Positions 35,932 to 48,314 of a DNA stretch of 64,000 nt are shown in pieces. Every line of letters begins with the position of its first letter. Position 1 is the stretch's first letter. The notes under the pieces were generated by a model, which worked only from the letters and a program-made list of their open reading frames with translations, was not told the origin of the DNA and made no database searches. The position numbers and the translations under genes are program-made. The DNA is from Meghimatium bilineatum (lineage: Eukaryota; Mollusca; Gastropoda; Stylommatophora; Philomycidae): assembly GCA_034231615.1 (NCBI GenBank), contig CM067314.1, forward strand, positions 10,453,740-10,517,739, in the 5' to 3' direction.

Positions 35932-36119
35932 GTAATATTTACTGTTGTTTGTTTGTGTAACTTTATGTTACCCTCTTCCTATGTCTCATTCAGTGCATGC
36001 TTTTGATTTTGTCAAATCTACACATTACGAATACTCCCAAAGACAACTGTCAATTATTTCCTCCAATTTTAAGGCCAACCTCTTGCTGTGATGTGTTCTC
36101 TATCAACTTTTAGAGTACA

Positions 36120-36385
36120 TCTAATCTAAGTATATCAGAGATTATGATACCAATAATATACGAGAATTGTAAATATATTATAGTTTATTATATCAAGAAT
36201 ATACGAATATTTAAGTATATCATAACTTATAACATAGGTATTACGAAAATTTAAGTATATCAGAGATTATGATATAAAGAATATACGAAAATTTAGGTCT
36301 ATCATAACTTATGACATCAAGAATATATGAATATTTAAGTATATCATAACCTATGACATCAATGATATACGAAAAACTGAAACAT
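36120..36385. repeat. Degenerate AAGTATATCATAACTTATGA repeat
   Basis: About 6 diverged 45-50-bp units with GACATCAAGAATATACGAA. Confidence 0.8.
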
Positions 36386-36425
36386 CATTAATATACTGTG
36401 CATGTTAAGCAAATATGATTATAGC

Positions 36426-36790
<365 letters not shown>

Positions 36791-37134
36791 GACACACTTA
36801 GCAAGGTCAGTGTCGTAGAGGTGCCACACTGGAGACATCAGATTATAATTTCTCCCCTCACCCCCAATATCTCTATCCTCAGCTATTCGGAGGGGTATAG
36901 ACAAATCATGCAAATGACATTCCTTGATATTATCAATCAATGATTATCTTTGTCCCTTTGTCTCCCTATTCTTAATCTGTTACTTGCTAAATACTTTTAG
37001 AAAGTGAGTCGTGATTCGTCACATGTCACAAACAAACAGGTTTACGCCGTTTCACCACTGTCAAAAGTAGTTCTGACAATCTTAAATTGTTTTCATTTGC
37101 TGTTGGAGGAATATATTTATAATACAGATGATGT
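36791..37134. other. Intronic, nothing recognised
   Basis: Mixed sequence between the TAA array and a SINE-like copy; no feature supported. Confidence 0.4.
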
Positions 37135-37430
37135 ATTAAACCGCCCGTGTGTTGTCGTGGCCCGAAAGGGGAGCGAAGAATAACAACACTGTTTACCTTC
37201 CACGCATGTTGTAAAAGGCAACTAAGACGGTTATGGGATGGAGTTGGCTGTCCCATTCCATATAGGTTCAGTGACCCAAAGCCATGCTGAAGTCGGATGT
37301 GTCAGGCCAAAAGGCGCAGATATCGCAGCCATATTGTAAACCATGACACAACGCATTTCGTTCTCCGGACTACATCCTGCTAATCTGCACGAATATGAGA
37401 ACGAACGCAAAAAAAAGAAGAAGACGATGC
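37135..37430 (+). mobile_element. SINE-like family A, near-complete
   Basis: Plus strand: CCGCCCGTGTGTTGTCG, GGCCCGAAAGGGGAGC, GGGATGGAGTTGGCTGTCCC, AAAAGGCGCAGATATCG, CGGACTACATCCTGCTAATC and a tail ACGCAAAAAAAAGAAGAAG. Confidence 0.82.
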
Positions 37431-37529
37431 ATTAAATCAAGAAAGACTCCATCAAATAAACACTGATACATTCGTGACTAGGAAAAAACTTAAAATTGAC
37501 AACAATAGTCATTGCATACATATTCCACA

Positions 37530-37785
37530 GCTGTGGTTACATGTGTAGACTATTGTTTAATCCACAGCTGTGGTTACATGTGTAGACTATTGTTTAATCC
37601 ACAGCTGTGGTTACATGTGTAGACTATTGTTTAATCCACAGCTGTGGTTACATGTGTAGACTATTGTTTAATCCACAGCTGTGGTTACATGTGTAGACTA
37701 TTGTTTAATCCACAGCTGTGGTTACATGTGTAGACTATTGTTTAATCCACAGCTGTGGTTACATGTGTAGACTATTGCTTATATT
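37530..37785. repeat. 37-bp minisatellite with CCACAGCTGTGG
   Basis: Seven almost identical 37-bp units: CCACAGCTGTGGTTACATGT, GTAGACTATTGTTTAAT. Each has a perfect 12-bp palindrome around CAGCTG. Confidence 0.97.
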
Positions 37786-38154
37786 ATTGATTAAGGTCTG
37801 TTTCGCATTTGACTCTTTCATCCCCTCTACATTAGTTTTTCTGGCAGTCCATGATATTCTCAGCATTCTTCTATAGAACCACATCTCTACTTCTTCTAAT
37901 TTCCAACTTTCCTGTATGTTTCAGAAAACCACAAGAAGTAAATATTAAAAACAGAGACTCGTGATATAAGAGTTGAACATAAACAGATGATACTGGAGAT
38001 AGGACGAGAGAAAGAAAAAGGAGACAAACATGGATGTTGACTTAAAAAAACCGTTGTGCACTACTATATCATAAAACTTGAACTCATAGACCCACGCCCG
38101 TAGCCACTTGAAATTGACAGCATATATGTATATATATCACATCAAAATTTCATC

Positions 38155-38430
38155 ACAGATGTTATCAGAACACGTCGTTGGTCCTACATCGGGCATGTCC
38201 TACGCGCAGACACCAACAGAATACACCATTAATCTCTTTAATGGATACCTACAGGCAAAAGAGCAAGTGGTAGACCAAAAGAAACACTCAGAAGAACAAT
38301 ACTTAGAGAAAGTAAAACAACCAATATTCATACTATTCAAAACTGCACAGAATAGCTTTGAACAGACAGAATTAGAGAGATCTGACCTCTGCCCTATGCG
38401 CTAACGTCAGCACAGAAGGAAAATGAATGA
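38155..38430 (+). mobile_element. LINE ORF2 C-terminus with (GAAT)n tail
   Basis: Plus strand reading with stops: RRWSYIGHVLRADTNRIHH, PTGKRASGRPKETLRRT, then CALTSAQKENE and AATGAATGAATGAAT. Matches the widespread LINE end with GKRxxGRPKETWRRT. Confidence 0.83.
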
Positions 38431-38434
38431 ATGA

Positions 38435-39215
38435 ATTATATATATATATATATGAGCCTTCATACATTTGCCATTTAGCTCCAGTGTCCAGCTCTGATGT
38501 GGTACAGATGAAATCAGTGACGGCCAGTCCAGTGGAAGGCAAATGTGCATCCGGGTCCTACAAAAAGCAATGAAACACTACTAAAAGTATTTATGTGGTC
38601 TAGAATATCACTATATACTTAAAACTGGCACACTACAGCCTGGATTTCTAATTCAGGGAGAACAAAATATGATCACTGTCTTCTTTCCAGACATATCGTA
38701 GGATGCTAATAAGAAAGGTTGGGTGATAGGCTGACAATCTGTCATCTGTGGACAAAAATTATCATGGTTACTTCATGCTATGTCTGAATTTATGTATGAT
38801 TCTGTCAAATTTCCTCATGGATAACGAAGTAAGGCAGGCTAACGGACATTGCACATGTCTCTGTGGCAGACTATTAGTTAGTCGACAACATTGGATGAGT
38901 CACCACTACAGATGCTGAACGAATCCGATAAAACAATGATGAAACAATTGGTACACAGTATGTGTATCGTTCATGGAAGGATTTGATGATACGGGTATAT
39001 TACCACGCTGGAATATTTCTCTTTGATTACTAAACAAGTATCGATAAACCTCCCTTACACATCCATGACATTCAGACCTTATATTGAGCCCCTGCTTCAC
39101 CTCAGTCACACAACTGATGTGAATACTTTTTTGTTCATAACGGTTATTGGCTGTCATGAGCTATCTGTTCACATCTAAACGGATTATTTCATCATCATTA
39201 TCTCTTGGTATATCC
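38435..39215. other. Intronic, nothing recognised
   Basis: Contains an 83-codon minus frame at 38906-39157 with no known motif. Unassigned. Confidence 0.35.
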
Positions 39216-39219
39216 ATGG

Positions 39220-39565
39220 TGTGATGTGCTAGCCGCTTGCATACTGGTCATCAGATCACGGGATCTACCCTCGTGATGTTCTAGCCGCTAGCCGCTTGCA
39301 TGCTGGTCATCAGATCACGGGATCTACCCTTGTGATGTTCTAGCTGCTAGCAGCTTGCATACTGGTCATCAGATCACGGGATCTACCCTTGTGATGTTCT
39401 AGCTGCTAGCCGCTTGCATACTGGTCATCAGATCACGGGATCTACCCTTGTGATGTTCTAGCTGCTAGCAGCTTGCATACTGGTCATCAGATCACGGGAT
39501 CTACCCTCGTGATGTTCTAGCCGCTAGCCGCTTGCATACTGGTCATCATATCACGAAATCTACCC
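39220..39565. repeat. About 60-bp minisatellite, 6 copies
   Basis: Units: TGATGTTCTAGCYGCTAGCM, GCTTGCATACTGGTCATCAG, ATCACGGGATCTACCCT. The first unit lacks a CTAGCCG step. Confidence 0.95.
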
Positions 39566-39689
39566 TGACATATTTTTATAATTACATTTTGTCAGAGCGT
39601 CTAGTTATTATTACATTAAACTGCAGACTAAGTGTTCTTGACACCAATTTCAAAAAAGCGTTTTGGAGATGAATGGGGTTATGTGTACA

Positions 39690-40115
39690 TAATTCTAGAA
39701 CCATAACGTCAATCCAGTGCGTTATTGCTAGTTCTTGTGGATACTCTCTTCTCAATGTTATGATCCATGCTATGTGGCGTTGGTTATCATGTCTATCTAC
39801 AATATTTCATTTTCTTGTGATGTTATTTACTTCTAATTCCGATCTCATCCCATTCCACTATGCTAGGTTGTCCAATATATTCTCTCTTGGTCTTCCTTTA
39901 CTCCTCTGTTCCTTCAACTTGACTTGTTACAATATGTTCAATGTTTCTTCTTCTGATGATATGACCACTGAATATTGACTGTTTCTTTCTGATGTGGGAA
40001 AGCAGATCTCTTTTTTTTTAAAATTACTTCTTTCAAGATATTTTCGTTACGCTTTTTATCTGTCCATTGGTTCGTAAAATACCTCTATAAAACCACATCT
40101 ACTCTGTTAAATCAT
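39690..40115 (-). mobile_element. LINE fragment, minus
   Basis: Minus-strand reading with ENIEHIVTSQVEG-type and REYIGQP text (compare IEHIVTTGNLK at 56360). ORF2 C-terminal, badly decayed. Ends about 65 bp before the exon at 40179. Confidence 0.55.
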
Positions 40116-40178
40116 TTATTTCAGGGATACGCTGTGTTTTAATTCACGATATTTTTTCCAACTCCATTCCTGTTCCAG

Positions 40179-40341
40179 TTTGTTCAAACTATACCGCATC
40201 TAAATGGAGTCACAAATACAACTGGCGCATTCCAAACTTTCTCGACTGGTGGGTACACTAATCCAGAAAACGGAGCAAGACCAGGTGTCCCCTCATCATA
40301 CATTCAAATTACAGACGGTGCGGCAGACAACCAGGCCACAG
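40179..40341 (+). CDS. vWA domain, middle third
   Basis: 163-nt exon, phase 0-1; acceptor CATTCCTGTTCCAG, donor GTAAGG. The frame begins F-V-Q-T-I-P and has no ATG; the ATG-started reading at 40204 is out of frame. It contains NTTGAF (MIDAS Thr), ENGARPGVPS and YIQITDGAADN (MIDAS Asp strand), parallel to 17014-17185. The basic/Ser residues usual after TDG are replaced by Ala-Ala, so ligand preference may differ. The last base plus two from 42690 gives an Ala codon, so the splice is in frame. Confidence 0.86.
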
Positions 40342-40379
40342 GTAAGGCAGAATTTATTAAAAAAACATACAAATAATAC

Positions 40380-41530
40380 CTGTAACCTGTTGACAGACAA
40401 ACAATAACTGAAGTGTTCACAGACACATACTAATTATAATGTGTTAACAGTCGAACAATAACTATGATGTGCTGACAGCTGAACAATAACTGTGAAGTTG
40501 ACGGCTAAACAATAAAAGATGTGTTGACAGACAGACAATAATTGCTGTGTTCGTAGTTAAACAATAACATATATATATTGACCGCTGAACAATAAGGTAT
40601 ATGTTGACAGACTAACGATAACATATGTATTAACAGCTGAGCAATAACATATGTATTGACAGACAAACAAAAACTGATGTATTAAAAGCTGAACAATAAC
40701 ACGCGTTGACAGATAAATAATAACATATGTGTTAATAGAGAAACAATAGCTGATTAGTTGACAGATAAATATTAACAAATCTATCGATATACACCATAAA
40801 AATAACATATTTTGAAGACGGAAGAACTATGATGTGTTCATGCACAAAAAATAGCTGGTGTGTTGACAGACTAGCGATAATTTAAATATTGTCTAACACA
40901 AGATATGTAATGTGTTGACAGACACACAATAACATATGTGTTGACAGACACACAATAACATATGTGTTGACAGACACACAATAACATATGTGTTGATAAA
41001 CACAATAACTTATGTGTTGACAGACACACAATAACATATGTGTTGACAGACACACAATAACATATGTGTTGACAGACACACAATAACATATGTGTTTGCA
41101 GACACACAATAACATATGTGTTGGCAGACACACAATAACATATGTGTTGGCAGACACACAATAACATATGTGTTGACAGACACACAATAACGTATGTCTT
41201 GACACACACAATAACATATGTGTTGGCAGACACACAATAACATATGTGTTGACAGACACACAATAATATATGTGTTGACAGACACACAATAACGTATGTC
41301 TTGACAGACACACAATAACATATGTGTTGACAGACACACAATAACATATGTGTTGACAGACACACAATAACATATGTGTTGACAGACACACAATAACGTA
41401 TGTCTTGACAGACACACAATAACATATGTGTTGACAGACACACAATAACATATGTGTTGACAGACACACAATAACATATGTGTTGACAGACACACAATAA
41501 CATATGTGTTGACAGACACACAATGATTAT
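40380..41530. repeat. 26-bp minisatellite, graded
   Basis: Units of ACAGACACACAATAACATAT + GTGTTG. 40900-41525 is regular (about 24 copies); 40380-40890 contains the same unit strongly diverged. Frames of up to 226 codons on the minus strand are artefacts. Confidence 0.96.
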
Positions 41531-41809
41531 AATGTGTTTACAGACAATCAATTATCCGTGTAAATAGCCGATATGGAAATGCTAACGATTTTGTCTATTT
41601 CCTATACTCAGTTGAATGATTGCCAGAATATCCACACGTGCTGTTAAACGTAGGGATGATGAATACGAACTTTACATGTCTACACAAGGCAGATGTGTCA
41701 ACTTGTCTCCGTTAAATCCATATTTGTTCAGTTATCTTAATAGTACCTATATAAATTCTTCTGGGTCGTTCTCTGGCCTTGTATCTAGATTTTCATGTTA
41801 TATATTGTT

Positions 41810-42110
41810 TTTTCTTCTTCTTTTTCTGCTTCAGTTCTAAAATTCCTGCAGATTAGCAGGATGTAGTCCGAAGAACGGAATGCGTTGTGCCATAGTTTAC
41901 AGCATTGCTGGGATATCTACGTCTTTCGGCCTGACACATCCGACTTCAGCATGGCTTTGGGTCACTGACCCTATATGGGATGGGACAGCCAACTCCATCC
42001 CATAACCTCCTTAGTCGTCTTTTACGATATGCGTGGAAGGTAAACAGTGGTGTTATTCTTTGCTTCCTTTTCGGGCCCCGGCAATACACGGGCGATATTG
42101 TTTTCTATAA
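41810..42110 (-). mobile_element. SINE-like family A, near-complete
   Basis: Minus strand, same layout as 31460-31770: TGTATTGCCGGGGCCCG head, GGGATGGAGTTGGCTGTCCC, GAAAGACGTAGATATCC, GGACTACATCCTGCTAATC and a GAAGAAG tail. Confidence 0.82.
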
Positions 42111-42689
42111 TTGGTTACATTTTATTTGTGTCCAAAATATTAAATCTGTTGTTTCTCGATGTATTTCAGTGCATTATCTTATTCTTCTCCTGATTTTGCA
42201 ATTTCTTAATTTGTCTAGCATGGACAAATTTGTGCTGCTAAACATTGACATCCTTTGGGCAGAATAGGTAACATACTGAATCGGCAAGCTACGGGAACTC
42301 CAGCATACCCATTACCGGGCTCCAGTATATATCTCTGTACCGAAAGTAGCAAGACTTCATTCGTGCAGATTTTTTAATTTTTGTTTTTTGTTTTTGTTTA
42401 AAATCATTTTGTTTTTCATTATTTATGTACTTAAAGTCGCATGCCAAAATAAAAACCAAAACCGACAACGAAATTCACGATAATAATACAATAAATCAGC
42501 CGCTTATATCTTCTTTATCTTCTGTTCAAAGGTCTTCTAGTAAAGCGACGGTCATGGCCTACTCTTCAAAATGTACTGGGTAAGATCAAGCACTGATTGG
42601 TCAGTTGGGAAATATCAGTTATGTCGCTTCAAAACTTAAATGAAATTTTTAGTATAATAACTAAATAGCGTTATCATTGTGTTCTTCAG

Positions 42690-42869
42690 CAATCGCTGCC
42701 GCTCAGGATGTCAGACAGAAAGTTGATAATTTTATTATAGTAACTGTTGGAAGTGTCGATGAAAATTTCGCCAACCAAGTTGCAGGAGGTCCGCAAAATG
42801 TCGTTAACGTAAAGAGTTACGGCACCATAAACACAGTTCTTGACAGAATATTGGCCACGATCTGTGCAG
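42690..42869 (+). CDS. vWA domain, C-terminal third
   Basis: 180-nt exon, phase 1-1; acceptor TTGTGTTCTTCAG, donor GCAG/GTAAAA. The translation has FIIVTVGSVDENFANQV, then a GGPQNVVNVKSYG loop and ends ILATICA. It resembles the exon at 1772 (VGSVDY..., GGVQNVYNIKSYAD) more than the one at 20391, which suggests domain duplication within the gene. It closes the right-hand vWA domain. No convincing next exon was found; phase 1 demands a partner starting with two bases of a codon. Confidence 0.88.
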
Positions 42870-42899
42870 GTAAAATTAGCATATCTTAATTGATAATAA

Positions 42900-43428
42900 T
42901 TTCTTATCTCACTATATGTGATGGTACAATTAAAATACGTTTGAAATATGAATCTATATATTAAAATATATGTCCTGGTACAGTTAACATACGTTTGACA
43001 TATGAATATATTTATATGTTAAAATATATGTCCTGGTACAGTTAACATACGTTTGACATATGAATATATTTATATGTTAAAGTATATTCGCTGGTACAAT
43101 TCAAATACGTTTTACATATCAAAATATATGTGCTGGTATAGTTTATATACGATTGACATATAAAGCTAAATGTTAACATGTAAGTGCAGGTACAGTTTAG
43201 ATACGTATTATATATAAACATATTTGTATATATATGTGCTCGTACAGTATACCTATGTTGGACATATGAATGTATATGTTAAAATATAAATGATGGTACA
43301 TTTTACATACGTTTCACATATCATTATGTGTGTAAACATAAATGTGCTGGTAAAATCTACATGCGGTTCACATATCTATATGTGTGTAAACATAAATTTG
43401 CTGGTACATTTTAAATACGTTTCACAGC
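42900..43428. repeat. Degenerate about 60-bp repeat
   Basis: Recurring GTGCTGGTACA, ATACGTTTGACATATGAAT, ATATGTTAAAATATA. Two adjacent units at 42955-43080 are nearly identical, the rest diverged. Confidence 0.88.
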
Positions 43429-43655
43429 TTCTGAGCCGAGTGTTTATAAGCTTCTGAGCCGAGTGTTTATACGCTTCTGAGCCGAGTGTTTATACGCTTC
43501 TGAGCCGAGTGTTTATAAGCTTCTGAGCCGAGTGTTTATACGCTTCTGAGCCGAGTGTTTATAAGCTTCTGAGCCGAGTGTTTATAAGCTTTAGAGCCGA
43601 GTGTTTATAAGCTTCTGAGCCGAGTGTTTATACGCTTCTGAGCCGAGTGGTGCGA
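43428..43655. repeat. 23-bp minisatellite, 10 copies
   Basis: Unit: CTTCTGAGCCGAGTGTTTAT + AAG or ACG. Confidence 0.97.
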
Positions 43656-43659
43656 GTTC

Positions 43660-44185
43660 AGCCTAAAATTGAAGTTATGAGTGACACTGTCAATAAATTG
43701 CTATCCACAATTAGAGTGGGGGTAATAGGGGTGGCTAGAATCTGAAAGGCTTGACAGTTGTAGGAAATAGAAAAGGGGTTGGGGTTTCACGCATTTAACT
43801 TTAAAAATATTGTTGTTTTAGAAAGTAATTCAACTTTGAATATGACACATTTTCAAACTGAAAAGATTAACCGAATCATGCATTATTTCATGTGATTACT
43901 GCCAAAATAATAGAAGTGGTAACCTTGTTTCACATAATTATACAAGTTAGTATTGAATTCTTAACAATTTTTGATAAATGGAAGGGATTCCAATAAATGG
44001 CAGAATAATAGTTTACGTAATTTATTGATGTCAGTTTGTTTTGCATGTTTACTCAAATCTGATCGTATGGTTTGTGATTGTGTATACTTGTTCTTGTAAG
44101 TAGGTGTATTGTCTAATGGAAAACACGCTGTATTCAATACATTGTATCTAGCTACGTTTTCCTTTGAGTAATATGCTTTTAAGCA
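43660..44185. other. Nothing recognised
   Basis: Unique-looking AT-rich sequence between a minisatellite and the family 1 LINE. Confidence 0.4.
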
Positions 44186-44189
44186 AATT

Positions 44190-45161
44190 TATGTCTCAGT
44201 ATACAATAAGAGTAGGAAATCATTTGGCCCTTTTCAACAAATAAAACAAGGAGTCAGACAGGGATGCGTGCTTTCACCAGACCTGTTCTCTCTATACAGT
44301 GAAAACATATTGCGTGCAATAGTAGATATCCAAGGAATATCAGTGGGAGGACATAACATAAATAATTTGAGATATGCGGATGATACTGTTCTGATTGTAA
44401 AAAGTGAGGAAGACCTTCAAAACTTAATTAAAATAGTAGTCACAGAAAGCAAAGAGAAAGGCCTCTTCCTAAATATCAAGAAAACAGAAGTAATGGTTAT
44501 TTCAAAGAAAGAAAATAACACACCTTGCAAGATCATAGTGAATGATATAGTATTAAAACAGGTCCACCAATTCAAATATCTAGGTACAATTATTACAGCA
44601 GATGGAAGAAGTTCAACAGAAATAAGATGCAGAATAGGACAGGCAAAAACAACATTCAGAAAAATGAAAAATATACTGTGTAATATGACCTTGTCATTAG
44701 AGGTGAGAAAGAGAGTTCTGCAGTGCTATATAACCCCTATACTAACATATGGGTACGAGTCTTGGACAATAAACAAACTGGAAAGTGGGAGATTGGAGGC
44801 AACAGAGATGTTGTTCTACAGAAGAATGCTGAGAATACAATGGACTGCCAGAAAAACTAATTTAGAGGTGTTAAAAGAGTTAAATGCGAAACGGACCTTA
44901 ATCAAGAATATAAGAAAAAGGCAATCTTCTTTTTTTGGCCACTTCATGAGACAGGCAGGTTTAGAGAACATAGTCACAACAGGCAAGATTGAATGCACCA
45001 GAGACAGAGGGCGACAACGTGAGAAAATATTAGACAGTTTGACAACCTGGCACGGCAAAGAAACAACAACGACTTTGATACATAATACTGTGGGCAGAGA
45101 GCTGTGGAGAGCCATGACCGCCTACGCCACCCGGCATGACACCTGATGATGATGATGTCTC
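44190..45161 (+). mobile_element. LINE family 1, largest copy (RT C-terminal half)
   Basis: An intact frame from 44268 to 45146 (292 codons), with in-frame coding text upstream to about 44220. In order: QGVRQGCVLSPDLFSLY (RT motif before the active site), NNLRYADDTVLIV (YADD catalytic motif), NIKKTEVMVISKK, HQFKYLGTIITADGRSS, VLQCYITPILTYGYESWT (late RT) and a C-terminal tail with FFGHFMRQAGLENIVTTGK ending ATRHDT. After the stop comes an ATGATGATGATG tail. The endonuclease and the front of the RT are missing, so it is a dead 5'-truncated insertion. The unbroken frame suggests it is younger than the other copies. Confidence 0.93.
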
Positions 45162-45589
45162 ATCACAAATATGCGGTAGGACAATAATTGCATAATTTCA
45201 TACAAATTCGAATATTCTTAAAACGGCTGCGTGAGCAATGTTTTGAATTCGTGCGCAAAATTGCCAGAAAACGAAACTGATAATATACCAGCAATCATTA
45301 AAAAACGCACCACAAGCCTTGAATTGTTTATTTCCTTAAGAAAATTGTTTATTTCAAATCACGTGAATGTGTACAGGTTAATGTTAATTATTTTTTTTTA
45401 AATTGCTGATGTCATGGTTTATTCATATTTTTCGTGTTTCACATTCACAACCTACGTTTGCTGAAGTCTGGCCATATTACTGGTCGAATTAAGTTGAACT
45501 GTGGTATACACATTAGTACAGATTCAGAGAGTAAACCGCCGTTTTTTTGTGTTCATCGAAAACAAGCTTGATTTTGTGTTTGTGAGGCC
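45162..45589. other. Nothing recognised
   Basis: AT-rich spacer between LINE and mariner remains; may include the 5' end of the mariner element, but no TIR was identified. Confidence 0.35.
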
Positions 45590-47350
45590 TTGGCTTACGT
45601 CACGAGCGATGCAGGCTGCTGAACGCTTAGTAGTGGTATGGTGACCAGAGAAGCTGTCAGAAATTTTAATTGTGACCATTACACTATAGAGACGGTTAAA
45701 TGTAAGATTTCTGGCTACAGGTACGACCAATGACCATCCAAAGCTTGTCCGATCTCGTGTAACAACGGTAGCTCAAGATCGCTAAATTCAATCGATGCAT
45801 CTGCACGACCGCTACTTAGCAGCAACTCAGACAGCAGCTGTTACACCCGGTACTAGACGACTTGTCAGCGCAAGCACGGTATGACGAGGACTTCACTCCG
45901 CTGTCGTGCAAAACAGACATCCCAGCATCAGCATTATCTTTACTAGACGTCAACCCCCCCCCCCCCTTACCGGGCCGATAGACTTGCTTGGGTACAACAT
46001 AATATCCCAGCATTCGCAGTATACTTACTAGACATTATCCCCGGGCCGATAGACTTGCTTGGGTACAACATAATATCCCAGCATTCGCAGTATACTTACT
46101 AGACATTATCCCCGGGCCGATAGACTTGCTTGGGTACAACATAATATCCCAGCATTCGCAGTATACTTACTAGACATTATCCCCGGGCCGATAGACTTGC
46201 TTGGGTACAACATAATATCCCAGCATTCGCAGTATACTTACTAGACATTATCCCCGGGCCGATAGACTTGCTTGGGTACAACATAATATCCCAGCATTCG
46301 CAGTATACTTACTAGACATTATCCCCGGGCCGATAGACTTGCTTGGGTACAACATAATATCCCAGCATTCGCAGTATACTTACTAGACATTATCCCCGGG
46401 CCGATAGACTTGCTTGGGTACAACATAATATCCCAGCATTCGCAGTATACTTACTAGACATTATCCCCGGGCCGATAGACTTGCTTGGGTACAACATAAT
46501 ATCCCAGCATTCGCAGTATACTTACTAGACATTATCCCCGGGCCGATAGACTTGCTTGGGTACAACATAATATCCCAGCATTCGCAGTATACTTACTAGA
46601 CATTATCCCCGGGCCGATAGACTTGCTTGGGTACAACATAATATCCCAGCATTCGCAGTATACTTACTAGACATTATCCCCGGGCCGATAGACTTGCTTG
46701 GGTACAACATAATATCCCAGCATTCGCAGTATACTTACTAGACATTATCCCCGGGCCGATAGACTTGCTTGGGTACAACATAATATCCCAGCATTCGCAG
46801 TATACTTACTAGACATTATCCCCGGGCCGATAGACTTGCTTGGGTACAACATAATATCCCAGCATTCGCAGTATACTTACTAGACATTATCCCCGGGCCG
46901 ATAGACTTGCTTGGGTACAACATAATATCCCAGCATTCGCAGTATACTTACTAGACATTATCCCCGGGCCGATAGACTTGCTTGGGTACAACATAATATC
47001 CCAGCATTCGCAGTATACTTACTAGACATTATCCCCGGGCCGATAGACTTGCTTGGGTACAACATAATATCCCAGCATTCGCAGTATACTTACTAGACAT
47101 TATCCCCGGGCCGATAGACTTGCTTGAACTCTATCCTGACGTGAATCCGATTAAGAGCGTGTTGGATGAACTGAACAGAAGTGTCCGCTGGCATGTCATC
47201 AACGATGTCCATGATCTTGAGAGAGCAATCATTGCAGAATGTGATCTCATAGGCCAACATGTGTTCCAGACACTGTGCAATAGGATGACATGTTGATGCC
47301 AAACTTGTATTGATGCTACAGAGAAGTGGGGGGGGGGGTCATACACGGTA
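45590..47350 (+). mobile_element. Tc1/mariner transposon, core replaced by satellite
   Basis: Left part (45625-45960) reads, over one frameshift, MVTREAVRNFNCDHYTIE, then TNDHPKLVRSRVTTVAQDR and RYLAATQTAAVTPGTRR: the N-terminal paired-type DNA-binding region of Tc1 transposases. The right part (47126-47345) reads YPDVNPIKSVLDELNRSVR and ERAIIAECDLIGQHVFQTLC ending in DAT-G-G-SYTV: the region around and after the third catalytic residue, where the family has SPDLNPIEHVWDEL. The segment with the first two catalytic Asp is absent and in its place is the 71-bp array, whose unit contains ADRLAWVQ, a motif of the same protein. Non-functional. Confidence 0.86.
45955..47125. repeat. 71-bp satellite, about 16 copies, near-identical
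   Basis: Units: CCCGGGCCGATAGACTTGCT, TGGGTACAACATAATATCCC, AGCATTCGCAGTATACTTAC, TAGACATTATC. From about 46020 on I see no differences between units. The first unit is preceded by a C run and reads CTTACCGGG. Confidence 0.98.
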
Positions 47351-47394
47351 TAAATGATGTCCCTGACTAACTAATAGTGAGTGAGATTCTTTTT

Positions 47395-47720
47395 AACCTT
47401 AGTGAACAGCTGCTTAGTGAACAGCTGATTAGTGAACAGCTGCTTAGTGAACAGCTGCTTAGTGAACAGCTGCTTAGTGAACAGCTGCTTAATGAACAGC
47501 TGCTTAGTGAACAGCTGCTTAGTGAACAGCTGCTTAGTGAACAGCTGCTTAGTGAACAGCTGCTTAGTGAACAGCTGCTTAGTGAACAGCTGCTTAGTGA
47601 ACAGCTGCCTAGTGAACAGCTGCCTAGTGAACAGCTGCTTAGTGAACAGCTGCTTAGTGAACAGCTGCTTAGTGAACAGCTGCTTAGTGAACAGCTGCTT
47701 AGTGAATAGCTGCTTAGGAG
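47395..47720. repeat. 15-bp minisatellite with CAGCTG, about 21 copies
   Basis: Unit AGTGAACAGCTGCTT, 15 bp, almost invariant. Open frames on both strands are due to the repeat. Begins about 50 bp after the mariner remnant. Confidence 0.97.
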
Positions 47721-47919
47721 ACGGTCGTCAATTTTTTGATATGTAAGAAAATGCACATTTGGCTCCGTAAATTGATCATGTGTGTACATTTACTTGTTTT
47801 GTAATTTTTAAATTCAGTACAAAATACTGCTAAGCTTAAAACAAACTGGTGCGTTTTTTATCGATTATGGGTATACAATGCTATGTTTGTATCTACTATT
47901 TGATGGATACAAAGGATTT

Positions 47920-48215
47920 CACATTGCTCTTCTGTGGGCATAGGTTTCGTAACCAAGATCCTGTAAGTATCTCCTCACTGTGTGCCCTGGAAACAAAAAT
48001 ACAGCTGATCTTGCTGTATTCTTGACCAACACTTTTAGACTGGTGTCCGTGGATGTGATGGACTGAGAATTTCTTGCAAAAGGACAAAAGATATTCCCGT
48101 GACCTTTATGCCAACACCCAACAGCACTGTCGGCACAGTCACGTAAGACATATGTGCATTTCGTCTCGGTCAGCATAATATGCAGACCATTTGAGTGGCG
48201 GCCAATGTCAATGTC
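47920..48215 (-). repeat. Dispersed repeat shared with 52835-53120
   Basis: Both copies share ATCCTGTAAGTATCTCCTC-type text, TGCCCTGGAAACARAAATAC, ACACTGTCG and GCGGCCAATGT in order. On the minus strand both read A-x-FLFPG-x-T-x-RRY, so the element may once have been coding. Class unknown. Confidence 0.7.
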
Positions 48216-48314
48216 CTTATATGGGTATATCTTGCTAAGATATGGTGATCCTAAGAGTTAACATGAAGTCTGGAAAAGAAAACATGCTAGAGGGCAGGGT
48301 TGTGCATGTGAAAC

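Noticed and set aside
40204..40407. 67-codon ATG-started frame
   Set aside because: Out-of-frame shadow of the vWA exon at 40179-40341, which has no ATG.
40871..41551. Cys/Tyr/Val-rich minus-strand frames up to 226 codons
   Set aside because: 26-bp minisatellite; all three frames open for the same reason.
44268..45146. 292-codon ORF as a host gene
   Set aside because: RT active-site motif YADD, 5' truncation and an (ATG)n tail show a LINE copy.
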